64,000 nucleotides of DNA from CAWUKT01 sp963923035. Its GTDB lineage: Bacteria > Bacteroidota > Bacteroidia > J057 > JADKCL01. Position 1 is the first letter of the stretch. Every line of letters begins with the position of its first letter. Below are positions 24,767 to 34,160 of the stretch, in pieces. The stretch covers positions 124,001 to 188,000 of the forward strand of contig CAWUKT010000001.1 in NCBI GenBank assembly GCA_963923035.1, in the 5' to 3' direction. Both the position numbers and the translations under genes were made by a program. The notes below the pieces were generated by a model that worked only from the letters and a program-made list of their open reading frames with translations, did no database searches and was not told the origin of the DNA.

Positions 24767-26665
24767 TTGAAGTATCTGCTCACATATTTCCTGCTCTTTG
24801 CCGCCGTGTGTGGCATGGCTCAGCAGGATTCCACGAAAAAGAAGATGCCGCTGCAAGGCTTCAGCATCAGCGGCAACTATCGATTCTTTGCTCAGCACCG
24901 GGTATTTACCGATCCCTACGCGGTCGATGTGGCCAATGGGCAACCGGTTTACCTGCCCGGGCGCAGCATCCTCATTGGGGACGCGTCCCAGTTGCCGGAA
25001 TTGACCCTGAACATCAGTGGCAAGCCGACCGCCAATACTTCCTTCGGGACGGACTTGGTTGTTTGGAACCAGAATACGGGTGGTTTCGACTACTACCGTA
25101 ACCTCCAATTGGGGATCAACCTCTACGGCAACTTTACGACGCCCTACGGCAACGTGGGCGTTCGGGCCGGCGGTATCCACTGGCATACCATGACGCCGTT
25201 CACGATGAAGTCCTTCGCCGGGTACAATCGCTTTAGCGTATTTGATCGGAATCCCTGGGACCCTCAGTTCCGGGAAACCGATCAGCGGTACCAGGATTAC
25301 TTCGAAAAGGGAGCAATTACCCAGGACGATCGTTGGGGAAGCCAGGCATTTCAGGGATTCCTGATTGACCTGACTGAGCTTCCCGCGGGAATGGCCTTGG
25401 AATTGCTTTATGGCAAGACCCAGAATGCAGGGTCGGCCTTCAATACCTTTGACATTGATCCCAACGACTCCACCTCGAACGCTTTCACCCGCTTTTTCCA
25501 AAACACTGTCCCCAACAATGTCTACGGGGGACGATTGAAGAAGAGCGGCGACAAGTACATGGTGAGTCTGAATACCTTCAACCGCCGGAGCTACTCGGAT
25601 ATTTTGGCGACCAATCCCATTGACAACAATGTCCATACGGTGGACTTCAATGTGGACCTGGACAAAATCCGCTTCAGTGGTGAAGTCGGTGTGGGACGCT
25701 ATCGGGACATCAATTTTGACCCGGGATACGGAGAAATGGCCTCGTTGAAAGTCAATTTCGACAAGTCCCTCACCAAGATTCCCTTTGAAATCCATGCCTT
25801 CCGCTTAGGTCCCAATGTGGTGAACCAGAATGCGGAGTTCGTGAATACCACCATTACCGAGGCCACTTCGGCGGCTTCCGGGAATGAGTTGTTGATTGGG
25901 GCCAATGGGGTCTTGCAGCAAACGGGGAGTGCCATGTTGGGCATCGGTCAGATGGCCAATAACCGACAAGGGATCAACCTCAATACGGATATCGAAATTG
26001 GAGATGTGACCCTGACACTGGGGAATGGCATCGCGAAGGAAATTGAAAATCAAAACAGCCAGATCACCTACGGCCACGCCATCAATGGCTTGACCATGTC
26101 CCGGTTCTGGCGTTTCTTTTTCCCCTCCAATGTCGGTCCCTACAACCAGATTTCAGTGTTGTTCCGGGGAGTATTTGAAACGGTGCAGCTGACCGACCTC
26201 TCACCCAATGGGCAGGTCGTCAACGACAAGTACTTCAACAACATCGAAGCCCAACTCAAGTACAAATTCGATTTGTTCAAGCGGCCCTGGTATGTCTTCT
26301 ACCTGGGGATGTACAATTCGATCCAGCCTGAATTCTCTCCGATTACAGTCTTCAACGAAAGTGCTTATATTCGGTATTACGCCCATCAACTGGAAAATTA
26401 TTACCGAATACATCCAAAACTGGTTCTCGCCCAGTATATAGGTTGGGAACGGGCCATTGCGAATTACGACACCGAGATCGATGTCGACTCGCGGCGGCCC
26501 CGGAACCAGGAAGGATTTGCCTTCGGCGCTGGCTTCGATTACATGATGGCCAAAAACGTGGCCCTCTATTTCCGTCATCGGTACTTCACCTTTGAAGACC
26601 GCAGTTTTGAGTTGTCCCGCTTCAAGGGGCACGAAAGTACCCTTGAACTAAAACTTTACTTCTGA
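24767..26665 (+). CDS. outer-membrane barrel protein of the beta-glucan operon (first barrel)
   Basis: 632 residues, starting with TTG one base after the symporter stop. A signal peptide ends ~AAVCGMAQ (~18). The rest is a chain of beta strands with aromatic girdles (FSISGNYRFFAQHRVFTD; VYLPGRSILIGD; NVGVRAGGIHWHTM) and a closing strand (HESTLELKLYF). No plug domain or TonB box is seen, so it is not a SusC-type receptor. I infer a porin-like channel for oligosaccharides; its position between a sugar symporter and glycosidases supports this. The family is not recognised. Confidence 0.75.
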   Translation: MKYLLTYFLLFAAVCGMAQQDSTKKKMPLQGFSISGNYRFFAQHRVFTDPYAVDVANGQPVYLPGRSILIGDASQLPELTLNISGKPTANTSFGTDLVVWNQNTGGFDYYRNLQLGINLYGNFTTPYGNVGVRAGGIHWHTMTPFTMKSFAGYNRFSVFDRNPWDPQFRETDQRYQDYFEKGAITQDDRWGSQAFQGFLIDLTELPAGMALELLYGKTQNAGSAFNTFDIDPNDSTSNAFTRFFQNTVPNNVYGGRLKKSGDKYMVSLNTFNRRSYSDILATNPIDNNVHTVDFNVDLDKIRFSGEVGVGRYRDINFDPGYGEMASLKVNFDKSLTKIPFEIHAFRLGPNVVNQNAEFVNTTITEATSAASGNELLIGANGVLQQTGSAMLGIGQMANNRQGINLNTDIEIGDVTLTLGNGIAKEIENQNSQITYGHAINGLTMSRFWRFFFPSNVGPYNQISVLFRGVFETVQLTDLSPNGQVVNDKYFNNIEAQLKYKFDLFKRPWYVFYLGMYNSIQPEFSPITVFNESAYIRYYAHQLENYYRIHPKLVLAQYIGWERAIANYDTEIDVDSRRPRNQEGFAFGAGFDYMMAKNVALYFRHRYFTFEDRSFELSRFKGHESTLELKLYF

Positions 26666-28374
26666 TGCGTCGCAACCTATTCATATTTGCCCTGATGTTG
26701 CTTCCTACGCTGATGTGGGGACAACGGCAAAAGTTCCAGATCAATGGAGCTGCCCGGGGCTATTATTTCGTGAACAACCTCGACATCGAGGACAATATAG
26801 ATACGACCACCACCCGTCGCTCGAACTACGGCCATACCCTGCTGGATATGGGCGTGAGCGTATTTCCCAATGCCAATACCGAGGTCCTCGGCATGTTCCG
26901 GATCCGGAATGAGCTGGGTGGTTTCTGGGGCGGTGGCGTTTCTTTCAACGTACGTCAGCTCACCCTGAAAGGGGTCGCCGGGAATGCCGTCCGCTACGAA
27001 GTCGGTGACATTGACGTGGGGATGACACCTTATACCCTGTTCAACTTCCAGGAAGAAGGCGTGGTCAACGAGGGCGATGTCTTCTCCCTCCGCCGCGACA
27101 TTGTCTACTACGACATGTTCTACAACGATGACAACTGGCGGATGCAGGGGGGGCAGGTCGACTTTGGGCTGGATTTCACTTCCGGCATCGAAGGGATTGA
27201 CTTCCACGGCTTCCTGACCCGCCAGCGGGCCGCTGGCGCCAATGTCCCGGAGCGCCTCTACGGCGGCGGCTCGTTCACCATTCGCCAGAGCGAATTCCTG
27301 TCCGTCGGCTTGAACAGCGTGAATGTATTTGACCTGCTGCAAACCATTCCGGACAGCATCCAATACAAGAACAATGTCCACACGGCCACCCTGGATTATT
27401 CCCGGCCGGTCAATGGCAACTTCGACCTGGGCTTGCAGGCCGAGGGTGGTTTCTCCAATGCCCGCTACATCAACTATATGGATGCCCGGGCGCCTGAGTT
27501 GCAGAGCGAGTACTTCTACGATGCGGCCTTGGTGGCGGATTTGGAGGACAAAGGATTGGAGGTTCGATTGGGCTATAAGGACATCGGCGCTGACTTCTTG
27601 TCTCCCGGTGCCCAGACCAAGCGGATCGACTACTCCCGCTTCCCCGGACTCTACCAGCAGTTGACCAACGACGTGGTTCCGCGGCCGGTGAGCTACGCTG
27701 ACTTCATCAGCGCCAATACGGAAAACTCCTTCCGGATTTCGGAAGAGCTGTTGGCCTACAATGCGGCCTACAACAATACTACGCCTTACGGAACGGCGAC
27801 GCCGAACCGGGCGGGTGTCTACCTCCAGGCCATCCGATCTGACTCGACTGGCTTCCGCGAGAGCTTCCTGCGCGTGAGCGCATTGCAGCAATCCCGGGGT
27901 ACCGGAACTGAGAACAAAAAGCAGTTCCTGGTCGTGGAAGCAGGCACCGATGTCTTCCTGAACGACTACCTGGGTTGGGAGAAAATGCTCAAGTTAGACC
28001 TAGGTGTTCGATTTGAAAACACTAGTCGGTCGGGAGAAGTTTTCGAGGCAATTGACCTCAACAGTACGTTCGCAGATATTGGGCTTTCCCTGGAATTTGT
28101 AGACAACTTCGACATCCTGGCGGGTGCCAAGCTGATGAACGTAGAGGGGAACGCGTTTGTGAATCAACGGAATCGGTTCAACCTCATCGAAAACTTCAAT
28201 GTCGTGAACTACGACTTCACTGAAAATACATTGGCGGCTGGGCTCCGCTATCGCTTCAATGATGACAATATCATTTCCGCCCAGTTCCAGCGTTTCAATA
28301 TCAACCACCAGGATGATGCCCTGGTTGACTATGGCATCTCCCAATTTAATTTCCTATTCAGCTCATTTTTCTAA
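26665..28374 (+). CDS. outer-membrane barrel protein of the beta-glucan operon (second barrel)
   Basis: 569 residues; the ATG overlaps the previous stop by one base. A signal peptide ends LPTLMWGQ (~20). Strands such as ANTEVLGMFRIRNELGGFWG, VGDIDVGMTPYTLFN and LAAGLRYRFNDDNIISAQFQRF, with a C-terminal FNFLFSSFF, mark an outer-membrane barrel. It lacks a TonB-plug and is not evidently a copy of the first barrel; a shared theme is repeated FDL/NFD strands. It may be a second channel or a surface binding barrel for glucan. Function inferred from operon context only. Confidence 0.75.
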   Translation: MRRNLFIFALMLLPTLMWGQRQKFQINGAARGYYFVNNLDIEDNIDTTTTRRSNYGHTLLDMGVSVFPNANTEVLGMFRIRNELGGFWGGGVSFNVRQLTLKGVAGNAVRYEVGDIDVGMTPYTLFNFQEEGVVNEGDVFSLRRDIVYYDMFYNDDNWRMQGGQVDFGLDFTSGIEGIDFHGFLTRQRAAGANVPERLYGGGSFTIRQSEFLSVGLNSVNVFDLLQTIPDSIQYKNNVHTATLDYSRPVNGNFDLGLQAEGGFSNARYINYMDARAPELQSEYFYDAALVADLEDKGLEVRLGYKDIGADFLSPGAQTKRIDYSRFPGLYQQLTNDVVPRPVSYADFISANTENSFRISEELLAYNAAYNNTTPYGTATPNRAGVYLQAIRSDSTGFRESFLRVSALQQSRGTGTENKKQFLVVEAGTDVFLNDYLGWEKMLKLDLGVRFENTSRSGEVFEAIDLNSTFADIGLSLEFVDNFDILAGAKLMNVEGNAFVNQRNRFNLIENFNVVNYDFTENTLAAGLRYRFNDDNIISAQFQRFNINHQDDALVDYGISQFNFLFSSFF

Positions 28375-28380
28375 GTAGCT

Positions 28381-29373
28381 ATGAAGAAGCTGTTATTGTT
28401 ATCCGGCGTCCTTGTCTTGCTAGTCTCTTGTCGGAATGAAGATTTTGACGGACCCGATTTGAACGACTTATTCGGAGAGTTCTCCATTGTTGAACCCATT
28501 ACCGCCAGCCAGCAGAGCATTGACTTTGTGGCCGACGGAGAGGTGGTGTTCCGGGGCGAATTGTCCAAGAATACAAACTGGAATATCCTGCTGACCGGAG
28601 CCAGCTCCGGAGCCACCCGGAACCTCTCTGGTTTCGACCGCATCCTCTCGGCCGAAACGGCCGCCTGGGACGGTGGTGCCAGCACATTCCCCGCATTTGA
28701 ACTGGAAGATGTCTACGTGGAGATTACATTCCCCAACGAAGACAATGCGCCTACGTTGTACGATACCCTGAGCATCTCAGGCCTCAAGGCCGACGAAGGC
28801 ATCCTGATCACCAGCTTTGAAGATGGTTTCGGGACCGCCTGGGAATCTTTCAACCAAAGTACGGTCGCCGGTACGATTGGCTGTGGCAACAGCGAAGCCG
28901 CCAAAGGCAGCTGCTACTACGGTTTCAACGGAACCGTCGGTTGGGACTGGGCCATCGGCTCGGTAACCATCAAGCCGGAAACCGGCACCTTCGGCCTGCC
29001 GAACAGCGCGAACAACCTGTACTTCAATATGGGTTTCAAGGCCATCGAAAACGTTGGGCCGAGCAATTCCTTTGTGCTGCTGTGGTTTGACGAGGACGAA
29101 AATGGCGATGGCATCTTTGATGAAAGCACCGAGGACCGCTTCACGTTCGAGTACTGGTCTCAGGGCTCCGAGTGGGACCTGATCAGCAAAGAGTATGCCT
29201 CCCTCCAGTTTGACGTTGATGGCAACCAGGTCGAAACCAATGGCAACGGCCTGCCCGAGCCTTCCAAGGTCATCTCGATCAACGTCTTCTACCTCGCCAA
29301 TCCCCAAAATGGCAATTCCAACGCACTCGTTGACCATCTGATTTTCACCACCGGAAGCCCCTATACGCCTTGA
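28381..29373 (+). CDS. lipoprotein of the beta-glucan operon, likely surface glycan-binding
   Basis: 330 residues with a lipobox (VLLVSC, Cys ~17). It is followed by an acidic stretch (RNEDFDGPDLNDLFGEF) of the kind that acts as a surface-export signal in some Bacteroidota, so the protein may face the outside. The mature part is beta-rich (SEAAKGSCYYGFNGTVGWDW; WDLISKEYASLQFDVDG) and ends IFTTGSPYTP. No catalytic motif is seen. It lies 6 nt after the second barrel and overlaps the next lipoprotein by 4 nt. It may do the work of SusE/SusF proteins; that is inference. Confidence 0.65.
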   Translation: MKKLLLLSGVLVLLVSCRNEDFDGPDLNDLFGEFSIVEPITASQQSIDFVADGEVVFRGELSKNTNWNILLTGASSGATRNLSGFDRILSAETAAWDGGASTFPAFELEDVYVEITFPNEDNAPTLYDTLSISGLKADEGILITSFEDGFGTAWESFNQSTVAGTIGCGNSEAAKGSCYYGFNGTVGWDWAIGSVTIKPETGTFGLPNSANNLYFNMGFKAIENVGPSNSFVLLWFDEDENGDGIFDESTEDRFTFEYWSQGSEWDLISKEYASLQFDVDGNQVETNGNGLPEPSKVISINVFYLANPQNGNSNALVDHLIFTTGSPYTP

Positions 29374-30500
29374 AAAATCTCGCCTTCATACTCGCTGCCC
29401 TCGTCCTGATGGTTGGATGCGAAGCCGTCAAGTTCAAACCGATGGCTTTGTACGACCATTACGAAGAACCGCCGCCCGAAAGCACGCTGCCTCAGATCAT
29501 TTATGAGGACGCTGTCGGAACCATGTGGAGTTCACTGGAAAGCTGCGGCAAGTTTGAAGTCACCAAGGATGTGGCCTACTCCGGCAATTCGAGCATTCGG
29601 ATTTCCTGGGACAAGGGCAAGGGCTGCGATTGGATTGGTTTTGGCAACAGCTTTTCCAATTGGGGCGCCGCGGACATGTCCGAAGCGCGGACCCACAAAG
29701 CCCTTTCCTTTTTTGCCCGCACCCAAACCAAAACTGCCGGCGGCATCCCGATTGTCGCGTGTCTGGAAGACTTTGGCGGTGGCGGCAGCTACTATTTCCT
29801 CGATGCCAAAAAGTATCTCAATGGACTTTACCTGGACACGACCTGGAAGCAAATGATCATTCCGTTGTGGGATTTCCCGGTCAACGAAGAGGAAGTCGAC
29901 ATCTACTCCATCAAGCAGATGAAATTCCAGTTGGAAGGTGCCGGGTCTTATTACCTCGACGACATCAAAATCATCGAGTACAGCCGGGAAGAGTATGCGC
30001 AGATGCGGGCCGATGTGGAAGCCATGAAGCCGAAAGGCAGCCCCAACCAGGTCGTGTACCGGGAAGGCAAATTCCTGGATGACGTTTGGGGATACGAGAA
30101 CAACAGTTGTCAGACGCTGGAAGAGCGGGATGGCAATGGGAAAATGATCTATTGGAAGTACAACGCCGACGGATGCGATTGGGCGAAATGGGGAATCAAT
30201 TGGAACGATTGGTACCAGGCCAATTTCCGCGGCATTTGTGAGAACTCAACACTCAGCTTTAAATACAAAACCGCCTCTACCTGCCAATTCAAGGTCTTCC
30301 TGGACGACTATGAATACCACGGAACGGAAATCTTTTCCTCCAAGACGGCCGTTCCCGAATGGAAAGAAGTCCGTTTGCCCATGAAAGAATGGAAACTGAA
30401 GGAAAAGGGATTCGCATTGGATCAAATCAAGCAATTCCGTTTTGAAGGTGTCGGTAGTGGAGAAGTTTATCTGGACGAAATCAAAATAACTGGTTCCTGA
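29370..30500 (+). CDS. lipoprotein with two related CBM-like beta-sandwich modules
   Basis: 376 residues with a lipobox (LVLMVGC, Cys ~17), starting with TTG and overlapping the previous gene by 4 nt. It contains two similar modules: ~35-205 (GKGCDWIGFGNSFSNWGAAD; YYLDDIKIIEY) and ~225-376 (ADGCDWAKWGINWNDWYQAN; VYLDEIKITGS). Each has a CDW motif, a Trp/Asn-rich turn and a final calcium-site-like DDIKI/DEIKI strand, as in CBM families with jelly-roll fold. It probably binds beta-glucan at the cell surface; no catalytic residues are evident. The internal duplication is directly visible. Confidence 0.7.
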   Translation: MKNLAFILAALVLMVGCEAVKFKPMALYDHYEEPPPESTLPQIIYEDAVGTMWSSLESCGKFEVTKDVAYSGNSSIRISWDKGKGCDWIGFGNSFSNWGAADMSEARTHKALSFFARTQTKTAGGIPIVACLEDFGGGGSYYFLDAKKYLNGLYLDTTWKQMIIPLWDFPVNEEEVDIYSIKQMKFQLEGAGSYYLDDIKIIEYSREEYAQMRADVEAMKPKGSPNQVVYREGKFLDDVWGYENNSCQTLEERDGNGKMIYWKYNADGCDWAKWGINWNDWYQANFRGICENSTLSFKYKTASTCQFKVFLDDYEYHGTEIFSSKTAVPEWKEVRLPMKEWKLKEKGFALDQIKQFRFEGVGSGEVYLDEIKITGS

Positions 30501-32770
30501 TGGCTATTAAACCCAAATATTTCTTGATCATCCTCGCCCTGTCACTGACGGCATGCGGGCAGGGTTGGAGTCAAAAGCAAAAGAAGTCCAACGACAAGTT
30601 TGACTACGGAGCGGACATTGAAAAAATGGTCCAGGCCATGTCCATCGAGGAAAAAGTGGGGCAAATGACCCAGATCAACCTCGATGTGATCTCGGTGGGA
30701 GAGATTTACAATCTCAAAGATCCGCATGAGCTGGACCCGGTCAAGTTGGATTCCGCGATCAACCACTACTATGTCGGTTCCGTCCTCAACGTAGGCGGCC
30801 GGACCTATTCCCGGGAGCACTGGGAAGAGATCATCACCGAGCTACAGGAAGTCGCGACGACCGAAGGCAATAAGATTCCCGTCATCTACGGGATTGATGC
30901 GATCCACGGTGTCAACTACACCATGGGCGCCACCCTGTTTCCGCAGGAAATCGGCCAGGCAGCCACCTGGAACCCCGATCTGGTGCGCCAAGCGGCGGCC
31001 ATCACCGCCTACGAATGCCGGGCCTCCGGAATTCCGTGGAACTTCTCCCCGGTCCTCGACCTGGGCCGGATGCCGCTCTGGTCCCGCTTCTTCGAGACCT
31101 ACGGCGAAGACGTCGTGCTGGCCAAGGCCATGACCGACGCCTGTATCCAGGGCTACCAGGGCGGCGACGCCAGCAGCCAGGAACGCGTAGCAGCCTGCAT
31201 GAAGCACTTCCTCGGGTACAGCCTGCCCCGTTCCGGCAAGGACCGGACGCCGGTCTACATGGACCAGCGCGAACTGCGCGAATACTACCTGCCGACGTTC
31301 GAAGCCGCCATCGAGCAGGAAGCCCTCACCGTGATGATCAACTCCGGTGAACTCAACGGCATTCCCGTTCACTCTGATCCGGAAATCCTGACGACGCTCC
31401 TCCGCGACGAGTTGGGCTTCAAAGGCCTGGCCGTGACCGACTGGGAAGACATCATCAAGCTCCACCGCGACCACCGAGTGGCCAAAGACATGCGTGAGGC
31501 CGTGAAAATGGCCGTCATGGCGGGTGTCGACATGAGCATGACCCCGAACGACTACTCCTTCAACAAGGCCCTGATCGACCTCGTCAAGAAGGGCGAAGTG
31601 CCGGAAAGCCGTTTGGACGAGTCCTGCCGGCGGATTCTGTGGGTGAAGAAGGAACTGGGGTTGTTTGAAAAACCCGCCCCCGATTTTGATTCCTACACCA
31701 AATTCGGTTCCAAGGAATACAAGCAGGCTTCCGAAACGGCTGCGGCTGAATCCATGACCCTGCTGAAGAACGACGACAATATCCTTCCCCTGAAGGCCGA
31801 CCAAAAGGTCCTGCTTTGCGGTCCGGCGGCCAATTCGCTGAACCTTCTGAATGGGGCCTGGACCCATACCTGGCAGGGTGTCGATCCCCAATACAATACC
31901 AAAGGCGCCCAGACGGTGCTGGAAGCCATGAAAGTAAAGGGTGGCTCCAATATCATGTACGCGGAGGGAAGTGGGTTGACGGAAGAAAAAGACATTGCCA
32001 ATGCGGTGAAGCAGGCGGGTTCTGCGGATGTCATTGTGGTATGCCTGGGCGAATTGCCGTCCACGGAGAAGCCGGGTGACATCGAAGACCTGGAATTGCC
32101 GGCCGCCCAGAAGAACTTGGTCAAGGCCCTGTCTGAGACTGGCAAGCCGATTGTCCTGGCGCTCGTTTTCAACCGGCCCTTGCTGGTGCGTGACATCGAG
32201 CCGATGGCTGCCGGTGTGGTCCACTGCTATTTGCCCGGCGACTACGGTGCTCCGGCCCTCACCGACGTCCTGTACGGCGACGTCAATCCTTCCGGAAAAT
32301 TGCCTTTCACCTACCCCCGCTACTCCGGTTCCCTGGTTCCCTACGACCACAAGTACATGGAGATGATGGACAAGGATTTCGGCAAGAATGCCTTCAATCC
32401 CCAGTGGCAATTCGGTGAAGGGATGAGCTATTCGACCTTCGAATACGGCAGCGTGAAGCTGGACAAGTCCAGCTACGGCGCCAATGAAACCATCAAGGTG
32501 TCGGTTTCCGTCAAGAATACCTCCAACCGGACCGGCAAGGAAGTCGTCCAGGTCTATGTCAGCGACTTGGTGGCGACGGTGACTCCGAGTGTCAAGCGCC
32601 TGCGTGCATTTGACAAGGTGGAATTGGCGGGTGGAGAAAGCAAGACCGTATCCCTGGACATTCCGGTTCAGGACCTAGCATTTGTGGGCCGGGATCTGAA
32701 ATGGACGGTGGAGCCGGGTGATTTTGAGTTGTCTGTTGCGGGTAAAAAAGTCCCCTTCACGGTCAAGTAA
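30500..32770 (+). CDS. GH3 beta-glucosidase, lipoprotein
   Basis: 756 residues. A lipobox (LSLTAC, Cys ~15) puts it in the envelope. Domains follow the GH3 plan: the N-terminal TIM barrel carries KHFLGYSLPRSGKDRTPVYM and the nucleophile in LAVTDWEDI (Asp314); the alpha/beta sandwich has ESMTLLKNDDNILPLK and LGELPSTEKPGDIEDLELP; the C-terminal fibronectin-III-like end carries SVSVKNTSNRTGKEVVQVYV. It removes terminal beta-linked glucose; the neighbours suggest laminari- or cello-oligosaccharides. BglX-like in layout, but the lipobox and operon differ from the enterobacterial gene. ATG overlaps the previous stop by 1 nt. Confidence 0.93.
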   Translation: MAIKPKYFLIILALSLTACGQGWSQKQKKSNDKFDYGADIEKMVQAMSIEEKVGQMTQINLDVISVGEIYNLKDPHELDPVKLDSAINHYYVGSVLNVGGRTYSREHWEEIITELQEVATTEGNKIPVIYGIDAIHGVNYTMGATLFPQEIGQAATWNPDLVRQAAAITAYECRASGIPWNFSPVLDLGRMPLWSRFFETYGEDVVLAKAMTDACIQGYQGGDASSQERVAACMKHFLGYSLPRSGKDRTPVYMDQRELREYYLPTFEAAIEQEALTVMINSGELNGIPVHSDPEILTTLLRDELGFKGLAVTDWEDIIKLHRDHRVAKDMREAVKMAVMAGVDMSMTPNDYSFNKALIDLVKKGEVPESRLDESCRRILWVKKELGLFEKPAPDFDSYTKFGSKEYKQASETAAAESMTLLKNDDNILPLKADQKVLLCGPAANSLNLLNGAWTHTWQGVDPQYNTKGAQTVLEAMKVKGGSNIMYAEGSGLTEEKDIANAVKQAGSADVIVVCLGELPSTEKPGDIEDLELPAAQKNLVKALSETGKPIVLALVFNRPLLVRDIEPMAAGVVHCYLPGDYGAPALTDVLYGDVNPSGKLPFTYPRYSGSLVPYDHKYMEMMDKDFGKNAFNPQWQFGEGMSYSTFEYGSVKLDKSSYGANETIKVSVSVKNTSNRTGKEVVQVYVSDLVATVTPSVKRLRAFDKVELAGGESKTVSLDIPVQDLAFVGRDLKWTVEPGDFELSVAGKKVPFTVK

Positions 32771-32781
32771 CTTGAAAAACC

Positions 32782-32796
32782 TACCTGATTCAGGTA
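32782..32796 (+). repeat. 15-nt palindrome in the only larger gap of the operon
   Basis: TACCTGA-T-TCAGGTA, followed by a TTTTATAAT tract, lies just after the GH3 stop. The stem is short, so it may act as a weak attenuator or RNA-processing site between GH3 and the following T9SS gene. Confidence 0.4.
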
Positions 32797-32837
32797 TTTT
32801 ATAATACGGTAATCATTTGAAAAACAATAAGTTTGGT

Positions 32838-34160
32838 ATGAGAAAAACATTTACGCTACTATTTGCATTTTGCTTGTTGTCGAGCTTGTCGCTGTCAGCC
32901 CAGGAGCTCTGGGACGATTTTGACAATCCCGAAAACTGCGTCTACGGGTTCTTCAACGGAACTTCGTTCAACCAGAGTTTTGCGAACCCTTCCACGGGTG
33001 GCATCAACACCAGCGCCCTGTGCGCTGAATATGCGCGTGATCCCGGATCACCCTTTGATGTGATCATCATCGATCCGGCCGGCTCCGCCAAAATTGGCAA
33101 TATCGCCGACTACGCAAGCGGTGCCAAGACCATGTCCCTCAAGGTGTACAGCCCGGCTCCTGGCATTCCGATCCAGATCACCCTGGAAGATCCCGTTGCC
33201 GCCCAGCCCACCAACTTTCCGACGGGCCGTCACAGCGAGTACACCGGTACGACGTCCACCACCAACCAGTGGGAAACCATTACCCTGACCTTCTCCAACC
33301 GTCCCGACCCGACTGTCTCCGACACGTCCGCAAACCGGATGGTACTGTTGTTTGATCCCGGTGCCAACTCCTCTACTGTATTTGTTTGGGATGACCTGAT
33401 GGGTCCTGAATTCGTGAATCCCTGTGGTGGTATCCCCACCGACCCGGCCATCGCTGACGATGCCGAGTGTCAGCAGAATGTAAGCTACGACTTTACCAAT
33501 GGTACATTGGTCACCGTTGCCAACCCCAACCCGGCTGGCATCAACACCTCCGGCGCTTCCCGGAAGTTCTTCAAGTTCACTCCCCCACTGAATGACGGTG
33601 CCTTTGGTGGCTCCCTGTCGAATTCGTTCACCACGGCCGATTACAACCGCGCCCGGATTCAGCTCTACGATCCTTCCGCTCCGCAGGAATTCCGGATCAT
33701 CTTCCAGGACGGCAACGGCAACGATGTGTTCTCCGACTCCGTAAGCACCTCTTCCACCACCGACTGGGAATCCTTCGAAGTGGACCTCTCCAATGTCCCT
33801 GCCACCACCACCATCACGAACTTTGTCTTCCTGTTGAACCCGACCACGGCCACGGAAGACTCCATCGTATTCGACAACTTCACCCTGGACTTCGTTCCGG
33901 TTGGCATCAGCTCCCCGGTAGTTCCCGAAAACGTACGGGTATTCCCGGTTCCCTTCGAGAACGAACTGAATGTGATGTCCGACGAGCGGATGCAGCGGGT
34001 GTGGATCGCCGACCTGCAAGGACGGGTCCTGATGGACTACCCCGACCTGAAACAACTCGAAATCGAAATTGACACCGAATCCCTGGTTCCTGGCGTATAT
34101 GTCGTCACAGTAGAAGACCTCCAGGGCAATTGGATTCGACGGAAACTGATTAAGCAATGA
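32838..34160 (+). CDS. secreted protein with two related modules and T9SS sorting domain
   Basis: 440 residues: signal peptide (ends LSLSAQ, ~21), module 1 at ~25-200 (DNPENCVYGFFNGTSFN; STVFVWDDLMGPEF), module 2 at ~215-360 (CQQNVSYDFTNGTLVTVANP; SIVFDNFTLDFVP), then a T9SS type A domain (~365-440; VRVFPVPFENELNVMSDE, end RRKLIKQ). Both modules share xINTSx and a terminal aromatic-Asp strand, as in CBM-like jelly rolls. No catalytic pair is seen, so I take it as a secreted glucan-binding protein of the operon. The next gene overlaps by 4 nt. Confidence 0.72.
   Translation: MRKTFTLLFAFCLLSSLSLSAQELWDDFDNPENCVYGFFNGTSFNQSFANPSTGGINTSALCAEYARDPGSPFDVIIIDPAGSAKIGNIADYASGAKTMSLKVYSPAPGIPIQITLEDPVAAQPTNFPTGRHSEYTGTTSTTNQWETITLTFSNRPDPTVSDTSANRMVLLFDPGANSSTVFVWDDLMGPEFVNPCGGIPTDPAIADDAECQQNVSYDFTNGTLVTVANPNPAGINTSGASRKFFKFTPPLNDGAFGGSLSNSFTTADYNRARIQLYDPSAPQEFRIIFQDGNGNDVFSDSVSTSSTTDWESFEVDLSNVPATTTITNFVFLLNPTTATEDSIVFDNFTLDFVPVGISSPVVPENVRVFPVPFENELNVMSDERMQRVWIADLQGRVLMDYPDLKQLEIEIDTESLVPGVYVVTVEDLQGNWIRRKLIKQ

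Noticed and set aside
23119..28374. SusC/SusD pair hidden in the two barrels
   Set aside because: No TonB box, plug domain, or SusD-type helical lipoprotein sequence could be seen; both are barrel proteins with Sec signals.
30842..32410. 522-residue reading frame antisense to the GH3 gene
   Set aside because: GH3 motifs are clear on the forward strand; the reverse frame is a mirror of its codon pattern.
32828..32835. TAAGTTTG as a promoter inside the glucan operon
   Set aside because: Perfect match to TAnnTTTG, but only 2 nt before the ATG and without a TTTG partner, so it would start inside the gene.
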